Positions 11,865 through 23,500 of a DNA stretch of 64,000 bases are shown here, piece by piece. Every line of letters starts with the position of its first letter. Position 1 is the first letter of the stretch. A program made the translations under genes and the position numbers. The notes under the pieces were generated by a model. That model was not told where the DNA came from. It was given only the letters and a program-made list of their open reading frames with translations, and ran no database searches. This DNA is from Dipteronia dyeriana (lineage: Eukaryota; Streptophyta; Magnoliopsida; Sapindales; Sapindaceae), in contig CM065299.1 in NCBI GenBank assembly GCA_032871835.1, positions 81,907,652 through 81,971,651 of the forward strand, given 5' to 3'.

Positions 11865-14800
11865 TAAAGGTGTCCACGGTTCGTTTAAACCGTTCGAAAT
11901 CGAACCGAAACCGGTTTTTAGAAATCGAAACCGAAACCGATTTTTAGAAATCGAAACCGAAATCGAAACCGATCTCTAGAAACCGAAATCGTCGGTTATA
12001 AAACCGGTTGGAAACCTGATCCGACGGTTCGGTTACGGTTACGGGATATGAAAAACCGACCAAAAACCACCGCTTAAACCGGCGGTTAAACCGACGGTTA
12101 AACCGACGGTTTCGAAATAATAAAAAAACAACCAATGAAATGCTGACACGTGGCAGTATTTCAGAAAGAAAAAAAAATGACCGTTGGGCGTTGGAGGATG
12201 ATGACCGTTGAACAACGGTCATCTTCCTTTTTTGTTCCCAACGCCCAACGGTCATATCGTTTTTTTTTTTCTTTCTTTTATTTTCCAAATTACCCCTCCA
12301 CACCAATTCTATAAATACCCCCCCCCCCCCCCCACAATTCATTCTTCTTCACACCACTCCCACCTTCTCTCAATCTCTCTCAATCTCAAATTCTAAATTC
12401 TCTCTACATTCAACAATTTTATTTTATTCTCATTTCTCATATAAATTAAAAAACATATATTTCTTCCATTTTTTTTAATAATATATTATTTACTTACAAT
12501 TATCTTCTTTTTTTTTCAATTAGTGTTTATAATTAATTTTTTAATGGCAAGTAGGGGAAAAGGTCCAGGTCCTACAAATTTGGATAGAGGAAAGGGTCCA
12601 TTGCAAAATTTGTTGGAACACGAAGGTGAAGACGTCAATTACAATGACCGACTTTACCACGAGTTCCTTCAAAGTCAATTTGAATCCGATCCCCCTATTA
12701 ATCCTAATCCCCCCCCCCCCCCCCCCCCTTGTTGCTGAGCCAAATCTCAATATCCCCATTAGTAATGAAAATATATCTACCCCTTCTACTATGCCACCCC
12801 CTTCAGATGAATTTGATGCAGATGAAGAAGAAAAGCCGTCGAAGTCCGATCTCTTCAGAGTGCATATGAAGAAAATTGAGTTAGATGATGGAACAATCAA
12901 AATCATGTGCAACTACTGCCCCAAAACATACAAGGCCGTTAAGTCCTTTGGATATGGCACGTATTGGAACCATGTTAAAAGAAATCATCCATCCGAATTG
13001 GTGAAAGCTAGTAACCAAGGGCAAATATCCAGGTGTGGTACCTCTACCAATCAATTATTTCATTATACGTCTGAAAAAAATAAGGAAGAATTAGCAACAA
13101 TGGTTGCAGTAGAACACTTACCTTTTAGTTTTGGTGAGAAAGTTGGTTTTGTTAATTATTGTCAAACTGCATTAAATCCAGCAACGCAACGTGTTCCTAG
13201 AGTCATTCTCACACGTGCACTGTTTTCCATTTACAAAAAAGAAAAACACAAATTGAAATCATTTTTTTTCCAATATCAAGGTCGCGTTTCCATCTCTGCT
13301 GACATATGGACCGATAATTTTGGTAGCCACCATTACATGGGTGTGACATGTCATTATATTGATAATAATTGGAACATGCAAAAAAGAATTATTGCATTTC
13401 GTGTTTTCGATGAGTCACATACAGCTCATAATATTTTTCGACACCTTAAAATTATTTTTGAAGAGTTTCATATCCAAAACAAAATTTTTGCAATTGGTTT
13501 TGATAATGCGGCAAGCAATACCGCATCTATTCCTATGTTAAAGGAATTATGCAATCCCTATTTTTGGGGTAAATTATTTCATCAACGATGTGCATATCAT
13601 GTTTTAAATTTGTGTGTTCAAGCTGGATTACAAATTCTTTCTGTTTATATTAGACCAATTAGAGATAGTATTAATTATATCTAGACCCATAACAAAATCC
13701 AAAAACAATGGTTGAAATTTTGTTCTCAAAATAATAGGCGTCCTATAAAATTTTCTCGAGATATTAGTACTCGTTGGAATTCTACTTATAAGTTGCTTAA
13801 TGAAAGTGTTGAATATAAGGAAATATTAGTTTCTTTTATTACTTATAACGTTCCTTCAATTTCGCTTCAATTGAAGCATTGGAATGTATGTATAAAAATT
13901 CTTGAATTGTTACGTGTTTTTAATGATGCTACCAATGCTTTATCTGGTATTTACTATCCCACTACTCATTTATTTCTTGTTCAAAGTGTTAATATTGCTG
14001 GTGCATTCAGTGACTATGAATTAGATGTTCAATTGAGTCAATGTGTTGCTGCAATGAAAAAAAAAAATGGATACAGTATTATAAGGATATTCCAAATATT
14101 TATTTGCTTGCATCTTGTTTTGATCCCCGCTTTAAATTAGAATGTTTCCAAGATTATTTAACTCATTACTACAATAGTTTAGGAATAGAAACTGATGTTC
14201 TTAGTTGTTGTAATTCCGTTAAAACTTTACTATATGAATTATATTATGAATATCTTAAAATATATGGTCCGTCTTTGAACATATCGGTTTCACAACCCCA
14301 ACCCACATCTGATGGTACTACCAGTTCCTCACAATTTAAATTAAAGGGTTTAGGGGATCGATTGTTTTCCCAAAGAGCCAAAAAGTTACGAGCATCTTCT
14401 TCATCCTCTAACACACATTCTGAGCTTGACCGATTTTTAGAAGCCAATCATGTATTTTTAGAAGATAAATTCAGTATCCAGGGTTGGTGGAAGGATTATG
14501 AACAATAATATCCAATTTTGGCTATTATTGCCAAACAAATTCTTGGAACACCGGTTTCTACCGTTGCTGTGGAACAAGAATTTAGTGCAGGTGGAAATAT
14601 TTCGGATCCAAGACGGTCGGTTCTGAGTCCACAATCACTTGAAGCCCAAGCATGTGTTGATGATTGGACAAAGGCGAATTTTAGACAACAAGAACTCGAG
14701 CCAGAAATAGTGAATGATTTCTTCGAAGATGATCAAACCACGGGAACAGAAGGCAGCGAATAGATTCTATTCAAATCTTCCAACCACTAACACCGACTAT

Positions 14801-15696
14801 CCCACTACATGTAAAAGAACTACGTGGCCTTTGATTCCTCTACATTGGCGGAGGATACGTAGGCAGCTTAATTGTGGTCAACATTAAGTGCAAGGCTAAT
14901 TTTTTCTTTTTTCAATGTGTTATTTGAACTTTGTTAGATTTTATATTCAATTAAGGCTAATTTCTAATTTTTTTATATAAAATTTAGATGCAATTGTAAA
15001 TTTTTACTTATTAATTAATGTCAATTTCTTTTATTTTTACACATTCATTGTTAAATAGTTCAACGGTTCAATTGTATATTTAAATAATTGTATTTCATAT
15101 TTTATGTGAATATTTAAAATATAGACATTGTAAATGAAATTTGATTACAAATAAAAATGTTTGGCCATTTTTTAAATTTTAAGTTTATCAATTTGTAATT
15201 TTGTATTAGTAATTAGACTATTATTTGTATATACTTGTATAGTTCCATTAAAAACAAAATCATATTTATGTGTATATAAAAGTACAAATATTAGTTGTAT
15301 AGTTTCATTTTAAAAAAACATATGTATATATATATAAAAATTAAATGTATATAAAATAATATATATATTAATTTTTGTAAAATAAAAAAAAAAAAAAAAA
15401 ACCGAACGAACCGAAACATAACCGAACCGTTCGGTTTCACAAACCGAAATCGAAACCGAAATCGAAATCGAAATCGAAATCGAAATCGAAACCGAACCGA
15501 ACCGAACCGAACCGTTCGGTTTCGGAAAACCGAAACCGAAACCGAACCGAAAACCGTCAGTTCCGAAACCGCCCGAAACCGCCCAAAACCGTCCTATTCC
15601 GGTTACGGTTACGGTTACGGTTACGGTTACGGTTCGGCCTTTCCACGGAACCGAAACCGGCGGTTCGAAACCGAAACCGAACCGTGGACACCATTA
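11865..15696 (+). mobile_element. hAT-superfamily DNA transposon, copy 1 (autonomous type, decayed)
   Basis: Both ends carry the inverted motif GGTGTCCACGGTTCG (left edge TAAAGG, right edge CCATTA). The flanks GTCGAAAC (11857-11864) and GTCGGAAC (15697-15704) are an 8-bp target duplication with one mismatch, as expected for hAT. The subterminal 250-300 bp at both ends are dense arrays of ACCGAAACC/ACCGAAATCG and GGTTAC repeats, probably transposase-binding sites. The interior holds one hAT transposase gene. A near-identical second copy lies at 27617-31248. The left edge is only 357 bp from the SCC3 start codon. Confidence 0.92.
12544..14763 (+). pseudogene. hAT transposase (BED finger, RNase H-like core, C-terminal dimerisation domain), broken
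   Basis: From N to C the fragments show a Met start (MASRGKG), a proline run, a BED zinc finger (CNYCPKTY...HVKRNHP), and the RNase H-like core with DIWTDN and FDNAASN carrying the expected aspartates and a C-x2-H motif (RCAYHVLNL). The insertion region follows, then the hAT C-terminal block (PVSTVAVEQEFS with the catalytic-type Glu). There are four breaks: a +1 shift in the 20-C tract at 12709-12728, an in-frame TAG at 13682-13684, a shift in the 11-A tract at 14057-14067, and an in-frame TAA at 14506-14508. Copy 2 keeps TGG and GAA at the two stop positions. As read, no functional protein can be made. The family cuts and pastes elements with 8-bp target duplications. Confidence 0.92.
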
Positions 15697-15762
15697 GTCG
15701 GAACCTAAACATTATGCTATATTAACGGCATAAAATTCTACTCCTACAAATCATTTAACTAA

Positions 15763-16517
15763 GGTTCAGTTTAGTATTGCTGTGTTGTGGGAAGAAGTTC
15801 TTTTGAAATTGTTATGGGAGAAATTGCTTTTGGAATTATTGTGGGAAGAATCAGTTGAGTGTTTGGTAAACTGATTTTCAAAAGTGTTGTGATAACTAAA
15901 AGCAATTTCATTGTGTTTAGTAAACTGAAATAAAAAGTGTTGTGAGTGTGTAAATTTATTTAAAGAACATAGACATCTAAATGGTACTAATGTGCTATAC
16001 TTTACATTTTTCTTGTTTATTTGTGTTTAGTGTTAAGTGTTATATAATTATGGTACTTTATTGAATTAATTAGCCATATTTTTTATTATACTTTATTTAA
16101 TTAATTAGTCTAATTTCTTTATTTCTTTATTTCTTTATTTCTTTATTTTATTCTACTTTATTTTTTAATTTCATTTTTATTCTACTTTATTGAATTAATT
16201 ACCCAATTATTTTATACAGTTATGACAACATTTTTTTTGTACAAAAATATAAGTCCAATTTTTTTTTGTTAAGTTTCATTAAAGGTAAGAACAAAGTTGA
16301 AAAGTTAATAAAATTTCATTTAATATCACTGTAGCTCGTTTTCTAAAAGCAGAAGCCAAAATCCAAAAGCATGTATTTGTAGCTTCTTAAAAACTCAGTT
16401 GGGAGAAGCTAAAAGTGACCAAAAGCACTTCCCAGCGATTTTACCAAACACCTTGTCTTAAGTCCAGAATCACTTTTAGCCCCAAAAACAGCTGGGAAAG
16501 CAATGTCAAACTGGGTC
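15763..16517. mobile_element. Tourist-like MITE (PIF/Harbinger type), copy A
   Basis: The ends are inverted (GGTTCAGTTT... and ...AAACTGGGTC), with TAA at both flanks (15760-15762 and 16518-16520). A TWA target duplication plus a GGSYCAGTTTGRCAT-type terminus is the signature of PIF/Harbinger elements. The 755-bp body is AT-rich and has no coding region. A second copy is at 23285-24026 in the NPL4 intron, and the two align along their whole length. Confidence 0.8.
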
Positions 16518-16520
16518 TAA

Positions 16521-17043
16521 GAGTAATTGCAATGCATACGTAACTTATGAGAAAAAATATGTCACATAGAATTAATAGTATTATGTTAAAAAATCTTTGT
16601 ACAATGTAGGCGTGTATATTAAATCTCAAGTTGACGTGGTAAAAATATATATATATATATTATCAACAAGACCGTCCACTTTTAGACGGTCTATTGTACA
16701 ACTTTTTTTTAATTTGACTCAACAAATATTTAAGATTGATATTAACTTTTCATCTATTTTTAGTAAGGAAATAAAAAAAATAGAATGGCTGACTCAACAA
16801 ACATTTAAATTTACATTAATTTTTCATCTATTTTTAGTAAGGAAATAAAATAAAAAATAAAATAAGAAATAAAATTAGACACATCATTAAAACAAAATGT
16901 GTTTTAAAAGGAAGCATTTGAGACAAAATTTTAAGTTGATCGTCTATTAAGTCTATATTTATACCACATAGAAAGCAAGTTCCTTGACATTATTGTCATA
17001 TCAACAATAATTCATGCACAAGCCATTTTTGCATTGGAAATGC
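16521..17043. mobile_element. MITE-like repeat, unit A of a tandem pair
   Basis: This unit and the next share the same order of sequence: GAGAAAAAATAT, TCACATAGAATTAATAG, TATTAAATCTCAAGTTGA, a CGTCCACTTT block, then GTAAGGAAATAAAA. Its right end reads TTTGCATTGGAAATG. Unit A also repeats internally a roughly 60-bp block ending in AGTAAGGAAATAAAA. There is no coding region. The family is not identified. Confidence 0.55.
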
Positions 17044-17495
17044 CGAACATCTCCAATGCAAACATGATTTGTGAGAAAAAATATATCACATAGAATTAAT
17101 AGATATTCCGTTAAAAAAATATTTCTACAATATAGCCGTGCATATTAAATCTCAAGTTGAAGTGGTAAAAAAAAATTAGACATTGTCAACATAATCGTCC
17201 ACTTTCAGACGACCTGTTGTACAATCTTTTTTAGGTTGACTCAACAAACATTTAAAATTGAAATTAAATTTTTTATCCATTTTTGGTAAGGAAATAAAAT
17301 AAAATATAAAATATAAAATAAAATTAGACACGTAGTTAAAACAAAATGTGTTTTAAACGGAAGTATTGGAGACCAAAATTTAAGTTGATTGTCTATCAAG
17401 TTCATATTTATACCACAAAGGAAGCAAGTCTCCTGACATTGTTGTCATGTCAACAATAATTTATATACAAACTATTTTTGCATTGGAGATGCTCT
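17044..17495. mobile_element. MITE-like repeat, unit B of a tandem pair
   Basis: The ends are inverted: GAACATCTCCAATGCAAA on the left and TTTGCATTGGAGATGCTC on the right. The body matches unit A in order. The tandem layout suggests insertion of one copy next to or into another, or unequal exchange between copies. There is no coding region. Confidence 0.6.
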
Positions 17496-17590
17496 AAGAG
17501 CCTGTAGATCAATTTTTTTTTCTTTTTTGAACTTAGTTTGAATTTCTAAGATGTTTACAAAATGATAAAGTAGTATTAAAAAGTCTTCAA

Positions 17591-18942
17591 TGGTGCGTTT
17601 AGTACGGACATGGGACATGGCAAGATGGGACGAGACGGGACGGGACGAGACATACTGTTCTATATTGTGTTTGGAAGGTATGAGACAGAACTGTTAACTG
17701 TACTGTTAAGTGTTTGGTATGATTGGGACAGGACGAGACAAGAGGTTCAAATGACCATAGTGCCTCTTTCTAATGTTTATAACAATTATATTAATTTTGA
17801 AAGAAAAAAAAAACTCCTACATAATAGGATCAAATTCTGGATTCTTTGACCCGGTGCACTTGTATTTGAAAATTTTCAAAACTATTGAATTAAAAATCAT
17901 AAAAACGTTTTTTTTTTTCATTTTCTCACTTCACAAACACTAAAAACTTTTCTTCAATCAAATTCCACAAACAAAAACAACAAATAAATTCCTCAAAATT
18001 CATCCTAATAATTTATGTGTTATTAAATCAATTAAATAGTTTTTTTTTTTTGAAAACAAACGGGGAAGAAAAAAAAATCTTGAGTTAGGCAAATGAATTG
18101 CTCAAAAGATCTGGATATCAAGAGAAAAAAATGGTAAAATGTTGAAAACAATTAATATACATTTTCTTCTTCTAATCGATCAACACAAGTTCTGCTATTT
18201 ATTTTATTTGTTTTATTTTGTTTTTGTCAACACCAGACCACCAGCTTTACAAACCCAAACCCACCAGCTTTACCATCATCGTCAACACCAAACCCACCAT
18301 TCACAACCAAACCCAATACCGTCAACACCAAACCCACCAGCTTCAATCAAACATACAACCATCCACCACCGGATTCAATCACATCCGGCCACAACCTCAC
18401 AAACCCCCACAAGCCTGGTCGTCGACGACGCAATCGCAAATGATTTTGTATTCCGATCGCTGGAATCAAAAACCCCAAATGGAGAACCCTAAATCGAAAT
18501 CAACAAAAGCCACCACCTTCAAAATAGAAAGAAGTCGAACGGAGAGAGAGAGGAGAGAAAGACAAGCGGGAGAGACTGAGATCTCTGCTCCTCGCCGTCG
18601 GCCAAAGAAGAGAGAATGGAGAGAGAGAGAGAGAGAGAGAAAAAAGTGTGAGAATGGAAGAGAGAATGAACAAAGGGAGAGAAACTTGAGAATGGAAGAG
18701 AGAATGAAGGGTTATGTTTTATTTTATATTTGGTATTTTTGTATTTTTTACAAGATTTGAGGGTAAAAATGTATTTTTTAGACTTGTCCCATGCTTGGGA
18801 CAAGTCTGGCTGAGGGTTTGAGGTGGGACAAGATTTTGTGGTTTCTGTCCCACCTTGTCCTGTCCCGTCCCACGCTAATAGCGTGTCAAACATGGGACAA
18901 GAGAAAGTTGTCTCCGTCCCGTCCCGCGTACCAAACACACCC
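17591..18942. mobile_element. TIR element rich in GGGAC motifs, non-autonomous
   Basis: The left end TGGTGCGTTTAGTACG and the inverted right end (GGGTGTGTTTGGTACG on the other strand) form terminal repeats. Inside both ends are runs of GGGACGGGAC or its complement. The interior has a C/A-rich stretch with short tandem CACCAAACCCACC units (about 18230-18350) and a GA-rich stretch (about 18530-18700). No protein is supported. The terminus resembles PIF/Harbinger ends, and the right flank is TAA, but a matching left duplication is not clear. Confidence 0.6.
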
Positions 18943-19317
18943 TAAATAGTCTTAAAAAGTCCTAACTTTGAGTTTTGTCTTAAAGAAGTAATACTTAAAG
19001 GCCTTAACTATTGAGATGTTTAAGTCAAAAATTTAAATCACAAATTTAAGTTATAAATTGATTTTGCTCAACCCATTTTATTATTTGAACATAAAGTCAA
19101 TTTGAAAATTTAAGCAACTAATACTTTAAGCGAAATATCTTTTGAAGATATTAACAATGTATTCGTTATTTATATAAGTTTTAAAAATTTTAGACCGTAC
19201 TTTGACAAATGTATATACCCAAATCAAAATATTTAAATTCAGTGGTCCACATGTAAAGTATATAAGTTCGAACTGACAATAAAAAAAATAATGTATATAT
19301 ATATATATATATATATA
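18943..19317. other. AT-rich spacer with a (TA)n microsatellite
   Basis: No gene or element ends are seen. An (AT)n run sits at about 19293-19317, next to the following hAT-like element. Confidence 0.5.
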
Positions 19318-19325
19318 TTTTGAAG

Positions 19326-20170
19326 TAGACATGACGACGGTTTGATTCGAACCGGAGAACCGAACCTAAACCGAACTGGAACCGGTGGAGGACCGGTTCC
19401 GGTTCGATTGGAACCACCCGGTTCTTTTTTTTTTAAAAAAAAAATCTGATCAGATCTCACTGATCTCTCTTATTCTTTGATATCTCTCTTAAAATTTCAT
19501 CTCTCTCACAGACCCCTCGGCCCCTCACCAGATCGATGAATCGATCATCATCTCCTTTCTTTTTCTTCTTTCATCTTCGACCCACTCACCAGATCAATCT
19601 CATCATCTTCTTTCTTTTTTCATCTTCCTAACTTGGTCTTCCTCGGTTTCGTTTTCTTTCTTCTTTCTTTTTCTTCTTCTTGCTTGGATCGAACGAGAGA
19701 GGGATGAGATTGGGGGTATTGAGTTTATGTGGTGGTGGGTTTTGAGTTTGTGGTAGTGTGTGTGTTTGAGTTTTGACTGGTTTGATTTATAGGGTGTGTG
19801 TGATTTAGGGTTTGTGATGGGTTTGATTTGTGGTGTACTGGATTTGATTTGGGTTTGAAGTTTAAACTAATGTAGATGATTGATGATGATGATTTCTGGT
19901 TTGTGGGTTTGATTTTCAGTGTATTAGAAACCGATGAAGATGATTTGTTGTTTGTGGTTTGATTTGTGATGTATGAAGTTTGGACCGAACGATAGGTTTG
20001 ATTTGGATTTGTTTATTTTTTTTTAAGAAAATTAAAACGGAACCGGAACCGCAGGTTTTGAAACCAGAACTGGAACCTTACTCAAGAGATTCTGGTTCCT
20101 CAAAAACCAGAACAACCGGAACCGAACCGAAACCGAAACCGAACCGAAATCGGAACCAACGTCATGTCTA
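19326..20170. mobile_element. Non-autonomous hAT-like element
   Basis: The ends TAGACATGACG and CGTCATGTCTA are perfect inverted repeats. The 8-bp flanks TTTTGAAG (19318-19325) and CCTCGAAG (20171-20178) match at 5 of 8 positions, and all three differences are C/T transitions. Both subterminal regions are dense in GGAACCGGTTC/ACCGAACCGAAACC motifs like the larger hAT copies, but the ends differ, so this is another family. The interior is polypyrimidine-rich then TG-rich, with no coding region. Confidence 0.7.
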
Positions 20171-20566
20171 CCTCGAAGACGTCAAGTAACAAAGCAAGCT
20201 TAAGTGCTTCACAACTATAACCATGTTTCAATAAATGAAAAATTATTATTGGAAAATGTAGCAGCAGAAAGCAAGCTTAAGTGCCTCACCACCTAAGGCA
20301 CTTCAAGCAGGGAAAAGAAAAGTGGTTTAAGCCACATAATTCACATCCCAATATACAAGGCCATTGGTTCCAGATGCATTCTTTTATAAACACATTTAAC
20401 TATAAACAGTGTTGTTTCAGCTAAACATAAATATTTGGGGGGGATTGATTAATATGACATGTTAATTTAAGGTACAATGTCAAACTGCTGCTGCACATGG
20501 CCTTTTGTAACCTCATCGAGACTTAAATGGTAGTTTTGTTGTGCAATGCAGAGTTGCAGTTTTGAA
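20171..20566. other. Downstream flank and probable 3' UTR of NPL4
   Basis: This stretch follows the NPL4 stop codon on the - strand and has no coding region. The part next to the gene is probably the NPL4 3' UTR; the polyadenylation site was not located. Confidence 0.5.
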
Positions 20567-23500
20567 TCATGCCGTATCAGCCAGTGAGCTAATAAGGAGT
20601 TTATAACCTTCCGGTACTGGTATCTGTGTCTGCACACACTGTGTCAATGCAGGGATATCAGAATTGAGGTCAAGAAACCTTGCTAGAAAGAGCAGCAAAT
20701 GAAAATCAGAAATCCGCTTTACTAGTGGAAGACTCTGCGCTCTGTCCAGATGATTCTTCAGAGCCCTCATTGTCACTTGGGTAATCCGGTTCTCAATGGG
20801 AAAGGTTGATGAAAGAGGGCCCTGTAACAAAATAAAATTTTTACATAAGAGCCAAAGCAATAGAGCAAAAAAGGAGTTTTGTACGATCTAGTAACCAATC
20901 AAATTGACAAGTAAATCCCAAACACTAAATGCTTCACAAACCAAGGAAAGACTGGCAGAAAAAAATATCCTCAACTTTGTAGTGACTTCACCGTTTTACT
21001 CTAAATGCATGTGTTCGAATCACTACAAAATCTCAACTCTGATATGAAACAAAAACCATAAAATAACCAGTTCCATCTTTACAGAATCCCATATCTACAA
21101 ACCATTTTCAAACATATAACTAAACACCAAAGCAAAAGCAGGCTATAGAAAACTAAATAAATTTATTAAGCCAAACCTCAAGTTGGTCTCTCCCTACATA
21201 CACTTTGTATCCCTCAATTTTTGCCAAATAAATACTACTATGTTATCATCTATTTAATAGGAATGATAAACGTTCTGCCATTATTATTTATCCTGTTATA
21301 AACCATCCTATTCTTCTATAGCAATTGCTTATATGTTTATATGTTCATACCTATCCTATTCTTCTATACTGAAAATTATTAACAAAGAAATCCGTACACC
21401 CACGGGCATTTCATCTACCTCATGAAAGGCAAGTTGTTAGTAATGACTTGCAATAGAGTTACAGTAGTTCCTTGTCAGTTTTGATATTTGTGTTTTTGTA
21501 CCTAAACAGGGAGTTTTGCAGCAGAAAAGAAACGAAAAGACAGAGACAGACATCCCATCAACTTGAGGGAAGTCCCATCCTCCTGAGGAAGTAAGTACTC
21601 AAGTGAACACTAGATTTGGTTCTTATTTCCTACCGAGAGAAAGATGAGAAGAGTCCTTACAACGGCCTACAATCGACGTGAATTTTTTCAAGTCTCCTAA
21701 CATTTCACCGGCTCATGTTAAAAGACCGGGGGACTTGTTAATGATATAAATTATCATTAGACCAAGTAGGCTCTTCACCAGGACACTTCTCACCCGGAGA
21801 AATATCCACGGGGACATCCACCTACCCCTACCACCATCTGGGCTTAAAAGAATAGCTCGGTTAAAGACGAATCCAAAGAAGGATCCAGAATATGCCACAT
21901 CAGAGCATGCAAAAAAGTAGATAGAAGACGGTTGCTAAGGGATAAAATCCCTTCTCACATAACACAAAAAAGTAGCGTGAATGAGGTCCCTGCCACCAAT
22001 GAGATGAGTTGCCCCAAAATACCCATAACTGCCCCACCACCAAATGCCAGTAAAAATGACAAAGAAGGGCCAATTGGGAGCCTCCACATCGCCATACCCA
22101 TGTGAAGACTGTCCAGGTGGCAAAATCCAGGCTCAAGTCAGAGAGGCCCTTTGGAGAATAAAAATGGTGATAAAATAGGAGATAATGTGTGTGTGTTATA
22201 TATGAAAAACTTGAAGAAACCTTGCTGTTAAGAAAGTCTTATTTATAGGGTGAGTGAGGTCAAAAAATGGGACAAGTGTCTTTTATTCTAGAATTATTCA
22301 AGGGCCTGTAATCAGTCATTTGGTGACACTTGGCGTGAACTTTGCCAATTGGAGAGTCTTCACATGTGTCTGAAATGGAAGGCTAATGACCAATTCTAAC
22401 AAAGCTTGATCTAATGCAGGAATGATCATTCATAAGAATAGAACGTGATTTAAATCAAAGAATATCAAATGATGTAATATGAAGTCTGCCAATCTATAAC
22501 TACTCAAGCAAAATATAAAATTCAAAGAGTAACCGGGATCTGATACCAAAGAGGAAGGAGGGTGATTGGAAAAATTGGAAAATAGTGGATAAATACTGAC
22601 AAAAACAGACCTTTCAAAACCCCATGGTTTCTACCTATTCAAGACGAATTTTAAAATTCTCTTAAAGCCCACACATGCCAACCACGGCACTTACCGAGGA
22701 CCACCAAGGAGTTTTTCCTAGAAAATTGTAAAATCTTGTTTTTAATAAAAACGGGAATTCAAATAGGTACTTTTACATATTTACTAGCATTCAAACACTC
22801 CTATTTAACATATGCAACAAACCTTTTCAAAAGATCTTTAGTCCGAAAATTTGACATTTTTCTTATACTTTCGTTAACCTGGTGTGCCCGACTGTATAAA
22901 TAAACCGAAGAACAAGAAAGCTTACTTGAGAATATTCAAAGTGGTATTGATTGCAAAGAGTGCATATAGAGAGATTCACGAGAGTCTAAGAGCTCTGAAT
23001 TTGCGTTTGTGTTGCAAATGAGAGCTGATCTTAATTTATACAAAGATTACAAAGGAAAAGGCCAAAACATATGGCCGACAAAGAAATTTCGTAAAGTAAA
23101 ATATATACAAATCTTTACAAAAATGTCAAAAAGGTAAATAGTAAAAGTTATCTTTTACTATTTGTTACGGTGAAATTTTTTTACTATTCAATAAAGTGGT
23201 CATCAACCTTCCGTTCTTTCTAAAATTTATTTTCCTTTATTGGAAGGATAATACTGTTGGGAGTAAGCCATATATTTAGACTTAGGCCCAGTTTGACATT
23301 GTTGTGCTATGGGGAGAAGTGCTTTTAAAATTGTTGTGGGAGAAATTGCTTTTGGAATTGCTGTGGGGGAAATCAGCTGAATGCTTGATAAACTGATTTT
23401 CAAAAGTGCTGTGAGAACTAAAAGCAATTTCAATGTGTTTGGTAAACTAAAGTAAAAAGTGTTGTGAGTGTGTAAAATTACTAAAAGGACATAGACATCT

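Noticed and set aside
12709..12728. Programmed frameshift at the C tract of the hAT transposase
   Set aside because: No hAT element is known to use it, and other breaks in the same copies show decay or base-count error; kept only as a question in the findings.
15598..15640. (GGTTAC)n run resembling telomeric repeat
   Set aside because: The plant telomere unit is TTTAGGG; this run belongs to the subterminal repeats of hAT copy 1 and also appears, shorter, in copy 2.
18218..18760. 180-codon open frame, Thr/His/Pro- then Arg/Glu-rich
   Set aside because: It comes from CACCAAACCCACC and GAGAGA repeats inside a TIR element; low complexity with no domain.
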